The position numbers and the translations under genes were made by a program. From NCBI GenBank assembly GCA_029077775.1, contig JAQNCU010000043.1, positions 1 through 12,622 of the forward strand: a stretch of DNA of 12,622 nt. Direction: 5' to 3'. The first letter of the stretch is position 1; the number at the start of each line of letters is the position of its first letter. This DNA comes from Acidocella sp. (lineage in GTDB: Bacteria > Pseudomonadota > Alphaproteobacteria > Acetobacterales > Acetobacteraceae). Below, in pieces: positions 1 to 5,851 of the stretch. The notes below the pieces were generated by a model. That model was given only the letters and a program-made list of their open reading frames with translations. It made no database searches and was not told where the DNA came from.

Positions 1-53
1 TGCTGCATACGGTCCGCAACGCCGGATATATGTTGCGGGCGGAAGATCCCTGA
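1..53 (+). CDS. OmpR/PhoB-type response regulator, C-terminal end only
   Basis: The window opens inside a gene. Reading from base 3 to the TGA at 51-53 gives LHTVRNAGYMLRAEDP. This matches the end of the winged-helix DNA-binding domain of OmpR/PhoB response regulators, where the wing typically reads TVRGxGYxL. The receiver domain and most of the effector domain lie upstream of the window. A sensor histidine kinase starts 92 bases downstream on the same strand, so this is very probably its partner. The kinase would phosphorylate the regulator on a receiver Asp that cannot be seen here. The target genes are unknown. The call rests on only 16 residues, but the motif and the kinase next to it agree. 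Confidence 0.8.
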   Translation, partial: LHTVRNAGYMLRAEDP

Positions 54-145
54 TCGGCAGCCGGGCACGCCAGGGCGGCTTGCGGGATGACCATCTGCCG
101 GGACACGGTGCGTGCTGGGAATGGCACCAGGGTGAGACGTTATAA

Positions 146-1630
146 ATGGGAACGATTCTGACAACGAAACCGAACCCGCGGGTGATGGGCAGGTCCAACG
201 CCAAGCCCGCCCCGGCAGAACGGCGGCGAACCCGGCCCTTGATCCGCTCGGCCGGGATCAGGTTCGCGCTCGCCTATGCCACCATATTCGGGCTGTCATC
301 CTTCGCGCTGGCCTTTTCACTTTGGTACTCAACCGTTGGGTTGTTGCAACGCCAGGTCCAGTTGGCTGTGCATAACGACAGTGTGGCGCTGATCCATGAC
401 GACCAGGTGGGCGGCGCCAGCGCCCTGGAGGCTGAGTTGCGGCTGCGCATGGCAGACCCGGTGGATGGCGATCGGATTTATTTGTTGTTGGATGCGCGCG
501 GCAACCGGCTGATCGGCAATCTCGACCAATGGCCGAAAAGTTTGGACGAGAGCAACACCTGGTATCAATTGCCGGTGAAGCGCGGGGGGCTGGCCTCGGT
601 GGCGTTGTTGCGGGCGTTCGCGCTGCCCGACGGTGACAGGCTGTTGGTCGGGCGTGATGTGCGCGTGCGCGCTGAACTGCGGAATGTGCTGCGTGACGGC
701 TTGCTCTGGGCGCTGGGGCTGATGTTCGCGCTGGGCGTCATCGGCGCGTTTTTTATCCGCTCGCTGTTCCGCCGGATGATGCGCGATATTTCCACCACCA
801 CCCGGGCCATCGCCCGCGGTGACCTCACCCGGCGTGTCCTGAAAACCGGCGATGGCGATGAGTTCGACGAGCTGGCCGAGATTATCAACGACATGCTGGA
901 CCGCATCTCCCGGCTTATGGATGGGGTGAGACAGGTCTCAAACGCCATCGCGCATGATCTGCGCACGCCTATCACGCGCGCGCGCACGCGGCTGGAAGAT
1001 GCCTCGCTCCATGCCAGCACCCGCGAGGACCTGGAGCTTGCCATCGAACGCGCAACGCTCGACCTCGATGGCATCGTTGCGGTTTTTGAGGCTCTGTTGC
1101 GGATCGCCGAGATCGAGGCAGGCTCCCGCCGGGCGGCTTTTGCAGCGGTTGATCTGGCGCCGATGCTGCAGGATATCGACGAGCTGTACCGGGCGGTAGC
1201 CGAGGAGCGCGGGCTGGTCCTCGACACCGTGATCGCCCGCGAATTGCCATTATTGGGCGACCGGGAGCTTGTGCAGCAGGCCGTGGCGAACCTGTTGGAC
1301 AATGCGCTGAAATTCTCACCCTCGGGTACCACGGTTACATTTTCAGCGCGGATCGATGAAGGGATCATCGAGATCAGCATTACGGATCGTGGACCGGGCA
1401 TTTCCGAGGAAGATAGGGCGCGCGCGACCGAAAGGTTTTTTCGCGCCGAATCCGCGCGCAGCACGGCGGGCTCCGGCCTCGGCCTGTCACTGGTGGCGGC
1501 GGTGGCGCAATTGCATAACGGCACATTGCATCTGGGGGATAATTACCCCGGCCTCCGGGCGACCATTAATCTGCCCGCGCGCACCGAGGCCCGCGTTAAG
1601 GCAGCGGCGCGGGCTATGCCGCCGGGCTGA
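146..1630 (+). CDS. Two-component sensor histidine kinase (HAMP, HisKA, HATPase)
   Basis: A 494-residue inner-membrane kinase that would sense a signal outside the membrane and phosphorylate the response regulator encoded just upstream. Residues 1-36 are a basic, probably cytosolic tail. TM1 lies at about 37-62, a periplasmic sensor region of about 120 residues follows, and TM2 is at about 184-204. A HAMP linker follows to about 258. The HisKA dimer helix carries AIAHDLRTPITRAR with phospho-acceptor His270. The ATPase domain shows the N box (NLLDNALKF, Asn382/Asn386), G1 (DRGPGIS, 414-420), an F-box-like ERFFR and G2 (GSGLGLSLV, 442-450), so it looks active. An in-frame TAA directly precedes the ATG, so no longer start exists, and GGTGAG at 131-136 is a fair ribosome site. 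The sensor region matches no ligand domain I know, so the signal is unassigned. Confidence 0.93.
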   Translation: MGTILTTKPNPRVMGRSNAKPAPAERRRTRPLIRSAGIRFALAYATIFGLSSFALAFSLWYSTVGLLQRQVQLAVHNDSVALIHDDQVGGASALEAELRLRMADPVDGDRIYLLLDARGNRLIGNLDQWPKSLDESNTWYQLPVKRGGLASVALLRAFALPDGDRLLVGRDVRVRAELRNVLRDGLLWALGLMFALGVIGAFFIRSLFRRMMRDISTTTRAIARGDLTRRVLKTGDGDEFDELAEIINDMLDRISRLMDGVRQVSNAIAHDLRTPITRARTRLEDASLHASTREDLELAIERATLDLDGIVAVFEALLRIAEIEAGSRRAAFAAVDLAPMLQDIDELYRAVAEERGLVLDTVIARELPLLGDRELVQQAVANLLDNALKFSPSGTTVTFSARIDEGIIEISITDRGPGISEEDRARATERFFRAESARSTAGSGLGLSLVAAVAQLHNGTLHLGDNYPGLRATINLPARTEARVKAAARAMPPG

Positions 1631-1642
1631 GGGCAAAGCCCT
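1630..1642. terminator. Small hairpin between convergent genes (possible weak terminator)
   Basis: AGGGC-AAA-GCCCT forms a 5-bp stem with a 3-base loop. It starts on the last base of the histidine kinase stop codon and fills almost all of the 13-base gap before the end of purK. Being symmetric it could act on both strands. There is no T-run on either side, so intrinsic termination would be weak. It is recorded because nothing else lies between these convergent genes. Confidence 0.25.
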
Positions 1643-1643
1643 A

Positions 1644-2762
1644 TCATTCTATGTTCAGGGCGTCGGCGATGCCAAATTCACCCGGCAAGCCGCCTTTTGG
1701 GAATAGCCGGGTCACATGACCCATTTTGCGCCCCGGCCTTGCGTCTTTTTTGCCGTAATGATGCGCAATCAACCCGGGTGTACCAAGGATACGCGGCCAG
1801 AGCGCCAGATCCTCCGGCCCCACCAGGTTTTTCATCACCGCGTCTGAATGGCGGGTCGTGAGCGGCAAAGGCAGGCCCGCAACCGCCCGGATATGCATGT
1901 CAAACTGGCTGAACGGGCAGGCATCGAGCGTCCAATGCCCTGAATTATGAGGGCGCGGGGCGATCTCGTTGACAAGCAGGCCGCCCGTGGCGGTGACAAA
2001 CATCTCGACCCCCAGCACACCGACAAGACCGAGTTTATCGGCGATAATCCGGGCCATGGCTCCGGCCTCGGCCAGCAGCTCTGGCGGGAGCGGGGCCGGG
2101 GCCAATGTCAGATCCAGGATATGGTGTTTATGGCGGTTCTCTGCGGGATCGAAGGCGACGATTTGCCCGTCGGCACCACGCGCAACCATGACGGAGATCT
2201 CCGCCGCGTAATCGACGAAGCCTTCAAGAACCAAAGGTTTGGGGGCCAATGTGGCGAAGGCGATGGCAGCGTCAGCGGGCTGGCGCAGCATCGCCTGGCC
2301 CTTTCCATCATAGCCGAGCCGCGTCGTTTTAAGCACGGCGGGCAGCCCGATGGTGGCAAAGGCGGCTGCCAGACCGGTCTCATCCAACACTTCTATCCAT
2401 GGCGCGGTGGGCAACCCGGTATCGTTCAGAAATCGTTTCTCCAGCAGCCTGTCCTGGCTGACGCGCAGAATTTCCGGGCTGGGGTGAACCGGCTTCAGGC
2501 TGGCGAGAAGCGCCAACCCCTCGGTTGGAACATTTTCAAACTCAAACGTAATCACATCCACCGCGGTGGCGAAGCGGCGCAGCGCCGCCTGATCAGCATA
2601 ATCGGCAATTGTATTGAACGCGGCAACCTGGGATGCCGGGCCTTCAGCTTCGGGCGAAAAGATATGCGCCGCGAAGCCCAGCCGGGCGGCCGCGATGGCC
2701 GACATGCGGCCCAGTTGCCCGCCGCCGATGATGCCGATGACCGACCCGGGCGCCAGGCTCAT
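1644..2762 (-). CDS. purK: PurK, N5-carboxyaminoimidazole ribonucleotide synthase
   Basis: Cytosolic ATP-grasp enzyme of de novo purine synthesis. It makes N5-CAIR from AIR, bicarbonate and ATP, and PurE then rearranges the product. The 372-residue length is normal for the family. Visible features in order are the N-terminal loop IGIIGGGQLGRM (9-20), TFEFENVP (72-79), the ATP-binding stretch KTTRLGYDGKGQ (145-156), the Mg/ATP site NEIAPRPHNSGHWT (265-278) and the C-terminal GKKDARPGRKMGHVT (337-351). The ATG overlaps the purE stop as ATGA (2759-2762), a sign of translational coupling. It is the last gene of a DUF465-purE-purK operon and converges on the histidine kinase with only 13 bases between them. 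All signature motifs are present, so it should be functional. Confidence 0.97.
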   Translation of the reverse strand: MSLAPGSVIGIIGGGQLGRMSAIAAARLGFAAHIFSPEAEGPASQVAAFNTIADYADQAALRRFATAVDVITFEFENVPTEGLALLASLKPVHPSPEILRVSQDRLLEKRFLNDTGLPTAPWIEVLDETGLAAAFATIGLPAVLKTTRLGYDGKGQAMLRQPADAAIAFATLAPKPLVLEGFVDYAAEISVMVARGADGQIVAFDPAENRHKHHILDLTLAPAPLPPELLAEAGAMARIIADKLGLVGVLGVEMFVTATGGLLVNEIAPRPHNSGHWTLDACPFSQFDMHIRAVAGLPLPLTTRHSDAVMKNLVGPEDLALWPRILGTPGLIAHHYGKKDARPGRKMGHVTRLFPKGGLPGEFGIADALNIE

Positions 2763-3244
2763 GCCAGCGGTGATTCAGGTATGGCGGCGGTTTGCGCCGC
2801 CCGCAACGCGGCAAGGCGAACGCGCAAACCGGGGTCTGTCAAAGCGAGGATAGAGGCCGCGAGCAGCCCGGCATTGATGGCGCCGGGCTTGCCGATGGCA
2901 AGTGTCCCGACTGGAACGCCACCCGGCATCTGCACAATGGCGAGCAGGCTGTCCTGGCCCTGCAGTGCTGTGCTGGCCACCGGCACGCCCAGCACTGGCA
3001 GAATTGTCATCGCCGCCGCCATGCCTGGCAAATGCGCCGCCCCGCCCGCACCCGCGATAATTATTCTCAGCCCGCGCGCCTCGGCGCTGCTGGCATAGTC
3101 ATACAATCTTTGCGGTGTCCGGTGCGCCGAGACGATTTTGGCCTCATAGGCCACGTCCAATTGCGCCAGCATCTCGGCGGCGTGTTGCATCACGGGCCAG
3201 TCCGACCGGCTGCCCATGATGATCCCGACCAAAGGCGCGCTCAC
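2759..3244 (-). CDS. purE: PurE, N5-carboxyaminoimidazole ribonucleotide mutase (class I)
   Basis: Catalyses N5-CAIR to CAIR, the step after PurK. In bacteria PurE forms a cytosolic octamer. The 161-residue protein carries the class I signatures GIIMGSRSDW (7-16), SAHRTP (39-44, with probable catalytic His41), AGAGGAAHLPGM (64-75) and the segment LQGQDSLLAIVQMPGGVPVGT (94-114). It starts at GTG, which overlaps the stop of the upstream DUF465 gene as GTGA (3241-3244), and its own stop overlaps the purK start. The first in-frame ATG (Met10) lies inside the conserved MGSRSDW loop and would remove a beta strand, so the GTG is the better start. There is no clear Shine-Dalgarno sequence, consistent with translation coupled to the upstream gene. 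It depends on PurK for substrate, which explains the adjacency. Confidence 0.97.
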   Translation of the reverse strand: MSAPLVGIIMGSRSDWPVMQHAAEMLAQLDVAYEAKIVSAHRTPQRLYDYASSAEARGLRIIIAGAGGAAHLPGMAAAMTILPVLGVPVASTALQGQDSLLAIVQMPGGVPVGTLAIGKPGAINAGLLAASILALTDPGLRVRLAALRAAQTAAIPESPLA

Positions 3245-3444
3245 GCCGTGCGGTCCGGGATCAACCGGCTTTCAAGCCACGCGATCTCGTCCTTCAGGCC
3301 AAGCTTGCGCTTTTTTAGCCGCTGCACCTGAAGCTGGTCGAGTGGACCCTGTTCGGTGATACGAGCGATCACGGTGTCGAGATCCCGATGCTCGCTGCGC
3401 AATGCATGGAGCCGCCGAAGCAGATTATCTTTGTCGGTCAACAT
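3241..3444 (-). CDS. Small DUF465 / YdcH-family protein, first gene of purEK operon
   Basis: A 67-residue, highly charged helical protein. Its C-terminal half, LKKRKLGLKDEIAWLE, matches the DUF465 (YdcH) signature of a basic KKRKLxLKDEI helix. The N-terminal half also looks helical, so a short coiled-coil hairpin is likely. The biochemical role of the family is not established. The stop overlaps the purE start by four bases (GTGA), so the three genes are probably translated from one mRNA. From recall, DUF465 genes recur next to purE/purK in alphaproteobacteria, which supports the gene being real despite its size. No strong ribosome site precedes the ATG. A second DUF465 gene is transcribed divergently about 200 bases away. 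Confidence 0.82.
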   Translation of the reverse strand: MLTDKDNLLRRLHALRSEHRDLDTVIARITEQGPLDQLQVQRLKKRKLGLKDEIAWLESRLIPDRTA

Positions 3445-3466
3445 GAACGGAGCAATAGATGGATTT

Positions 3467-3496
3467 TATTAATCCTGAAACCGGAATTTTCAGCAA
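3467..3496 (-). promoter_or_regulatory. Candidate promoter for DUF465-purE-purK
   Basis: On the minus strand, TTGCTG (plus-strand 3491-3496) is followed after 18 bases by TTAATA (plus-strand 3467-3472), 22 bases before the DUF465 start codon. This is a plausible sigma-70-type pair in a locally AT-rich stretch. The short inverted repeat TGAAA/TTTCA lies in the spacer. The boxes are only approximate, so this is a candidate from position and composition. Confidence 0.3.
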
Positions 3497-3530
3497 TATG
3501 CGCAGCGTCCTGGCCGACGACCGTGTCGAC

Positions 3531-3570
3531 ATGCCATGGCGCAGGATATTTTTGATGACAATGCCGTGGC
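3531..3570. repeat. Paired 10-bp repeat, 30 bp apart, in divergent control region
   Basis: ATGCCATGGC (3531-3540) and ATGCCGTGGC (3561-3570) differ at one base. They are exactly 30 bp apart, close to three helical turns. Each is also a palindrome or near-palindrome (GCCATGGC, GCCGTGGC). They sit between the two divergent DUF465 genes, where a regulator of either could bind. This is only a candidate operator pair, because short GC-rich palindromes also arise by chance. Confidence 0.3.
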
Positions 3571-3591
3571 AAGGGGTCTAGCTTTTCTCTT

Positions 3592-3623
3592 CCGGGGTGA
3601 TTGCAAAAGGCAACCCCGGTTTT
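3592..3623 (+). terminator. Terminator-like hairpin in the leader of the second DUF465 gene
   Basis: CCGGGGT (3592-3598) pairs with ACCCCGG (3613-3619). After a small bulge, inner TGC/GCA pairs close an AAAAG loop, and TTTT (3620-3623) follows the stem directly. This has the shape of an intrinsic terminator on the plus strand. It ends 29 bases before the ATG at 3653, with the ribosome site GGAGG (3644-3648) between. It could attenuate transcription of the small gene or end a short upstream RNA. The T-run is short, so efficiency is uncertain. Confidence 0.45.
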
Positions 3624-3652
3624 GCTCAGGCATTCTTTATCCTGGAGGACAC

Positions 3653-3817
3653 ATGAACCTGCAATCTCATCTCGACGCCCTTAAGGGCAGGCACGCCATT
3701 CTGGAGGGCAAAATCAGCGCCGAGGACCGACGCCCGCGCCCCGATGACACGGCCCTGGCGCGTATGAAGGTTGAGAAATTGCGGCTGAAAGAGGAAATGG
3801 AACGGCTGAAGAGTTAG
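3653..3817 (+). CDS. Small DUF465 / YdcH-family protein, second copy
   Basis: A 54-residue charged, helical protein starting MNLQSHLDALKGRHAILEGKI. The segment RMKVEKLRLKEEMERLKS is the DUF465 C-terminal helix, comparable to LKKRKLGLKDEI in the copy transcribed the other way. I chose the ATG at 3653 because a strong ribosome site (GGAGG, 3644-3648) lies four bases upstream and the family similarity begins there. A longer frame opens at 3536, but it runs through the terminator-like hairpin and adds 39 residues that look unlike protein. Function is unknown. The two copies share the family signature but not much sequence, so they are probably old paralogues. The gene is monocistronic, with trcR converging on it. 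Confidence 0.78.
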   Translation: MNLQSHLDALKGRHAILEGKISAEDRRPRPDDTALARMKVEKLRLKEEMERLKS

Positions 3818-3830
3818 CTACGTTAAGCCT

Positions 3831-3856
3831 GGCGGCCCGCGCGTTTCAGGGCCGCC
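3831..3856. terminator. GC-rich hairpin between the DUF465 gene and trcR
   Basis: GGCGGCCC (3831-3838) and GGGCCGCC (3849-3856) form a perfect 8-bp GC-only stem with a 10-base loop. It sits in the 45-base gap between the stop codons of two convergent genes. A competing stem, GCCGCC (3851-3856) with GGCGGC (3866-3871), reaches into the end of trcR. There is no T-run, so it may act as a roadblock or an mRNA 3' end stabiliser rather than a textbook intrinsic terminator. Confidence 0.45.
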
Positions 3857-3862
3857 TCCGGC

Positions 3863-4438
3863 TCAGGCGGCTTCGGATGACGGCATTGGCGGCGGCGGTG
3901 GCGTGTTGCCCTCGCGGGTCACACGCTCATTGGCGGCGGCGACGGCGTCGTTAAGGTCTGATTGTTTGCACAACCCGAGGATCACCGGGTCGCGCGGTTT
4001 GATATTGCTGCTGTTCCAGTGGGACCGATCGCGGATTTTCTGGATGGTGTCCTTGGTGGTGCCGAGCAGCTTGATGATCTGTGTATCCGTCAGATGCGGA
4101 TAGCTGCGCAGCAGATAGGCGATCGCATCCGGCCGGTCATTGCGCTTGGCAACGGGGGTATAGCGCCCGCCCTTGCTCTTTTTGGGTTGTGGATCAGCCG
4201 GGGCGAGCAATTTCAGACGCAATTCGGGGTTCGCCTCGCAACGCGCGATATCCTCGGCGGTGACCTGTTTATTCGCCACCGGATCATAGCCGTTGATGCC
4301 CTGCGCCACCTCACCATCGGCGATGGCCTGGATCTCCAGCGGGTGCATGCCGCAGAAATCGGCAATCTGCGCAAAGGTCAGCGCCGTTTTGTCAATCAGC
4401 CAAACTGCGGTAGCTTTCGGCATCAAGGGAAGCGACAT
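3863..4438 (-). CDS. trcR: TrcR, DUF1013 cell-cycle transcriptional regulator
   Basis: A 191-residue cytosolic protein of the DUF1013 family, annotated as the cell-cycle transcriptional regulator TrcR and widely conserved in alphaproteobacteria. The N-terminal part, AVWLIDKTALTFAQIADFCGMHPLEIQAIADGE (11-43), has a helix-turn-helix look. GINGYDPV (48-54) follows, then a basic linker (KKSKGGRYTPVAKRNDRPD, 86-104). A second HTH-like segment, LTDTQIIKLLGTTKDTIQKIRDRSHW (116-141), leads into the conserved NIKPRDPVILGLCKQ (145-159). The tail is proline-rich. The frame is open 39 codons further upstream, but family similarity begins at the ATG at 4438, with an AAGGTG-like ribosome site just before it, so the shorter form is preferred. 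A DUF1192 gene diverges from it across a 126-base region. Confidence 0.9.
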   Translation of the reverse strand: MSLPLMPKATAVWLIDKTALTFAQIADFCGMHPLEIQAIADGEVAQGINGYDPVANKQVTAEDIARCEANPELRLKLLAPADPQPKKSKGGRYTPVAKRNDRPDAIAYLLRSYPHLTDTQIIKLLGTTKDTIQKIRDRSHWNSSNIKPRDPVILGLCKQSDLNDAVAAANERVTREGNTPPPPPMPSSEAA

Positions 4439-4564
4439 GATCAAAACACCTTTTTTCGTATCGGGCCTCGGGGCCGGAAACGTACATAATTCTGTCCTTA
4501 CAATTCGCAGGACCTGTCTCGCCGGGGTATGGAACCCAGGCCACCTATCGGTCAAGATCGTTTC

Positions 4565-4768
4565 ATGACAATTCCCGATGATGATCGCCCCGTTACGGCC
4601 CGAAAACTGCTGACGCCACCACCATTAGACTTGCTGGGGGTTGATGAGTTGTCGGCGTATATCGCCGATTTGCAGGCTGAAATATCCCGCGTCAGACAGG
4701 TGATCGCCGCCAAAGAGGCACATCGGATGAATGCCGCTGCGTTTTTCCGCACGCCGCCCGGGCTTTGA
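4565..4768 (+). CDS. DUF1192 small protein
   Basis: A 67-residue protein. The segment LDLLGVDELSAYIADLQAEISRVRQVIAAKEAHRMNAAAFF matches DUF1192, a small alphaproteobacterial family with a helical core and an aromatic end. Its biochemical role is unknown. The ATG at 4565 is preferred over an in-frame ATG at 4529, because the earlier one adds 12 residues (MEPRPPIGQDRF) outside the family pattern. No good ribosome site precedes it, so the start is less certain than the identity. It diverges from trcR. From recall this pairing recurs in alphaproteobacteria, which suggests a linked role, but that is inference. The intervening bases 4439-4564 must hold both promoters and include a small inverted repeat GTCCT/AGGAC (4494-4513). 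Confidence 0.82.
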   Translation: MTIPDDDRPVTARKLLTPPPLDLLGVDELSAYIADLQAEISRVRQVIAAKEAHRMNAAAFFRTPPGL

Positions 4769-4877
4769 CCGCCGCGTCATCAGCCAGAGCCAGCGCTGGT
4801 AGCCAAAGGCACGAAATTTTAGAATTAAGCTGATCCACCAATGATTTCATGAGTTTATCAGGTTTCATACATAAAAT

Positions 4878-4911
4878 GCCCGCTGAAACGGGCCCCAGGC
4901 GCCACCCCTGG
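4878..4911. other. Two adjacent hairpins in the leader of the transglutaminase-lutBC operon
   Basis: GCCCG (4878-4882) pairs with CGGGC (4889-4893) around CTGAAA. Immediately after, CCAGG (4895-4899) pairs with CCTGG (4907-4911) around CGCCACC. The two stems are back to back in an otherwise AT-rich gap. Read on the minus strand, the first stem is followed by ATTTTAT and resembles a weak terminator, but no minus-strand gene ends here. On the plus strand they would be leader RNA structure. I do not recognise a known riboswitch. A TAAAAT box (4872-4877) just upstream could be a -10 element, but no -35 stands out. Confidence 0.35.
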
Positions 4912-4921
4912 TAAATGTGAG

Positions 4922-4940
4922 ATGCATTTAATAAATGCAT
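4922..4940. promoter_or_regulatory. 19-bp perfect palindrome upstream of the transglutaminase-lutBC operon
   Basis: ATGCATTTA (4922-4930), a single central A (4931) and TAAATGCAT (4932-4940) form a perfect 9+1+9 inverted repeat. It is AT-rich, about 75 bases before the TTG start at 5015. Its symmetry and length suit a dimeric repressor or activator. It lacks the TGGT/ACCA-type half-sites of FadR/LldR GntR regulators, so the factor is unknown. No regulator gene is directly adjacent. The nearest candidate is the XRE protein at the end of the operon. Confidence 0.5.
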
Positions 4941-5002
4941 TGGCACGCACCAACCCCTATATCACGGAAAGGCGATACCGGCCATGTGGGCCGGACCTGA
5001 TC

Positions 5003-5007
5003 AGGGG
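5003..5007 (+). promoter_or_regulatory. Ribosome binding site that fixes the TTG start at 5015
   Basis: AGGGG at 5003-5007 lies seven bases before TTG (5015-5017), where the conserved protein begins (KIAVGYELVYQF). The upstream in-frame ATG at 4922 has no such site and lies inside the palindrome. Confidence 0.6.
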
Positions 5008-5014
5008 AAAGAAT

Positions 5015-5821
5015 TTGAAAATCGCCGTCGGATATGAACTGGTTTATCAGTTCCTGCAGCCAACCCCTTTGATGCTGATGCTGAATATTCATGCCAGCCG
5101 TGCAGCCGATATCATCGTGGCCGACACCATGACCACAATGCCTTTGGTGCCGTTGATCACCTATCAGGATGGCTTTGGGAATTACTGCACGCGGCTCGTC
5201 GCCCCAAGCGGGGTGTTTCGTATCGCCAGTGCCGCGACACTCGCCGATGAAGGTTTGCCGGACCCCGTGACGCCGGATGCCTGGCAGCACGCGGTGCAAG
5301 ACCTGCCGCCCGAGACATTAATGTATCTGCTCGGCAGCCGGTATTGTGAGACCGATGAGCTGTCTGAGACCGCATGGGCCTTGTTCGGCCAGACGCCTCT
5401 GGGCTGGGCGCGCGTGCAGGCGGTGTGTGATTTTGTCCATAACCATATCCGTTTTGACTACCAGCAGGCGCGCGCCACCCGCACGGCAGCCCAGGCTTAT
5501 GCCGAACGGGTCGGCGTCTGCCGTGATTATGCGCATCTGGCGGTGGCGTTATGCCGGTGCCTGAACATCCCAGCGCGCTATTGCACGGGTTATCTCAGCG
5601 ATATCGGTGAGCCATATTCGCCCGTGCCGATGGATTTCGCGGGCTGGTTCGAGGCCTATCTGGGCGGTGCCTGGCACATGTTCGACCCGCGCAACAACAA
5701 GCCACGGCGTGGCAGGGTGCTGATCGGCCGCGGGCGGGACGCAACGGATGTCGCCATCAGCAATAGTTTTGGGCCGAACCAGCTACAGAGCTTTACAGTC
5801 TGGACCCATGAGGCAATCTGA
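5015..5821 (+). CDS. Transglutaminase-like family protein (cysteine protease fold)
   Basis: A 268-residue protein of the bacterial transglutaminase-like superfamily. An N-terminal beta-rich domain begins KIAVGYELVYQF. The papain-like core has TPLGWARVQAVCDFVHNHIRFDY (127-149), the nucleophile motif GVCRDYAHLAVALCR (167-181, Cys169) and GGAWHMFDPRN (217-227, His221 and Asp224). The catalytic triad is therefore complete. Members are usually thought to be peptidases or amide hydrolases, and the substrate is unknown here. No signal peptide is visible, so a cytosolic location is likely. TTG at 5015 is preferred over an ATG at 4922, because it has a ribosome site and the family similarity starts there. 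The stop is 30 bases before lutB, so the two are probably cotranscribed, with this gene in the place lutA usually occupies. It shows no resemblance to LutA. Confidence 0.85.
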   Translation: MKIAVGYELVYQFLQPTPLMLMLNIHASRAADIIVADTMTTMPLVPLITYQDGFGNYCTRLVAPSGVFRIASAATLADEGLPDPVTPDAWQHAVQDLPPETLMYLLGSRYCETDELSETAWALFGQTPLGWARVQAVCDFVHNHIRFDYQQARATRTAAQAYAERVGVCRDYAHLAVALCRCLNIPARYCTGYLSDIGEPYSPVPMDFAGWFEAYLGGAWHMFDPRNNKPRRGRVLIGRGRDATDVAISNSFGPNQLQSFTVWTHEAI

Positions 5822-5851
5822 CCCACGATAATATCAAGGAGGGTTCGGGCA

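Noticed and set aside
565..1524. 319-residue minus-strand frame opposite the histidine kinase
   Set aside because: It is Ser/Arg-rich, as expected for the complement of GC-rich coding sequence. The kinase on the plus strand is certain.
1947..3098. 383-residue plus-strand open frame across purK and purE
   Set aside because: It is antisense to two well-supported genes and crosses their junction. It is low in hydrophobic cores and has no recognisable domain.
4692..4946. 84-residue minus-strand frame across the 4769-4921 gap
   Set aside because: It overlaps the end of the DUF1192 gene, crosses both leader hairpins and half of the palindrome, and resembles no family. No ribosome site was seen.
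4769..5014. Possible remnant of lutA before the transglutaminase gene
   Set aside because: No CCG-domain motifs (CX...CCG) or long frames are present. The stretch is AT-rich and filled with hairpins and a palindrome.
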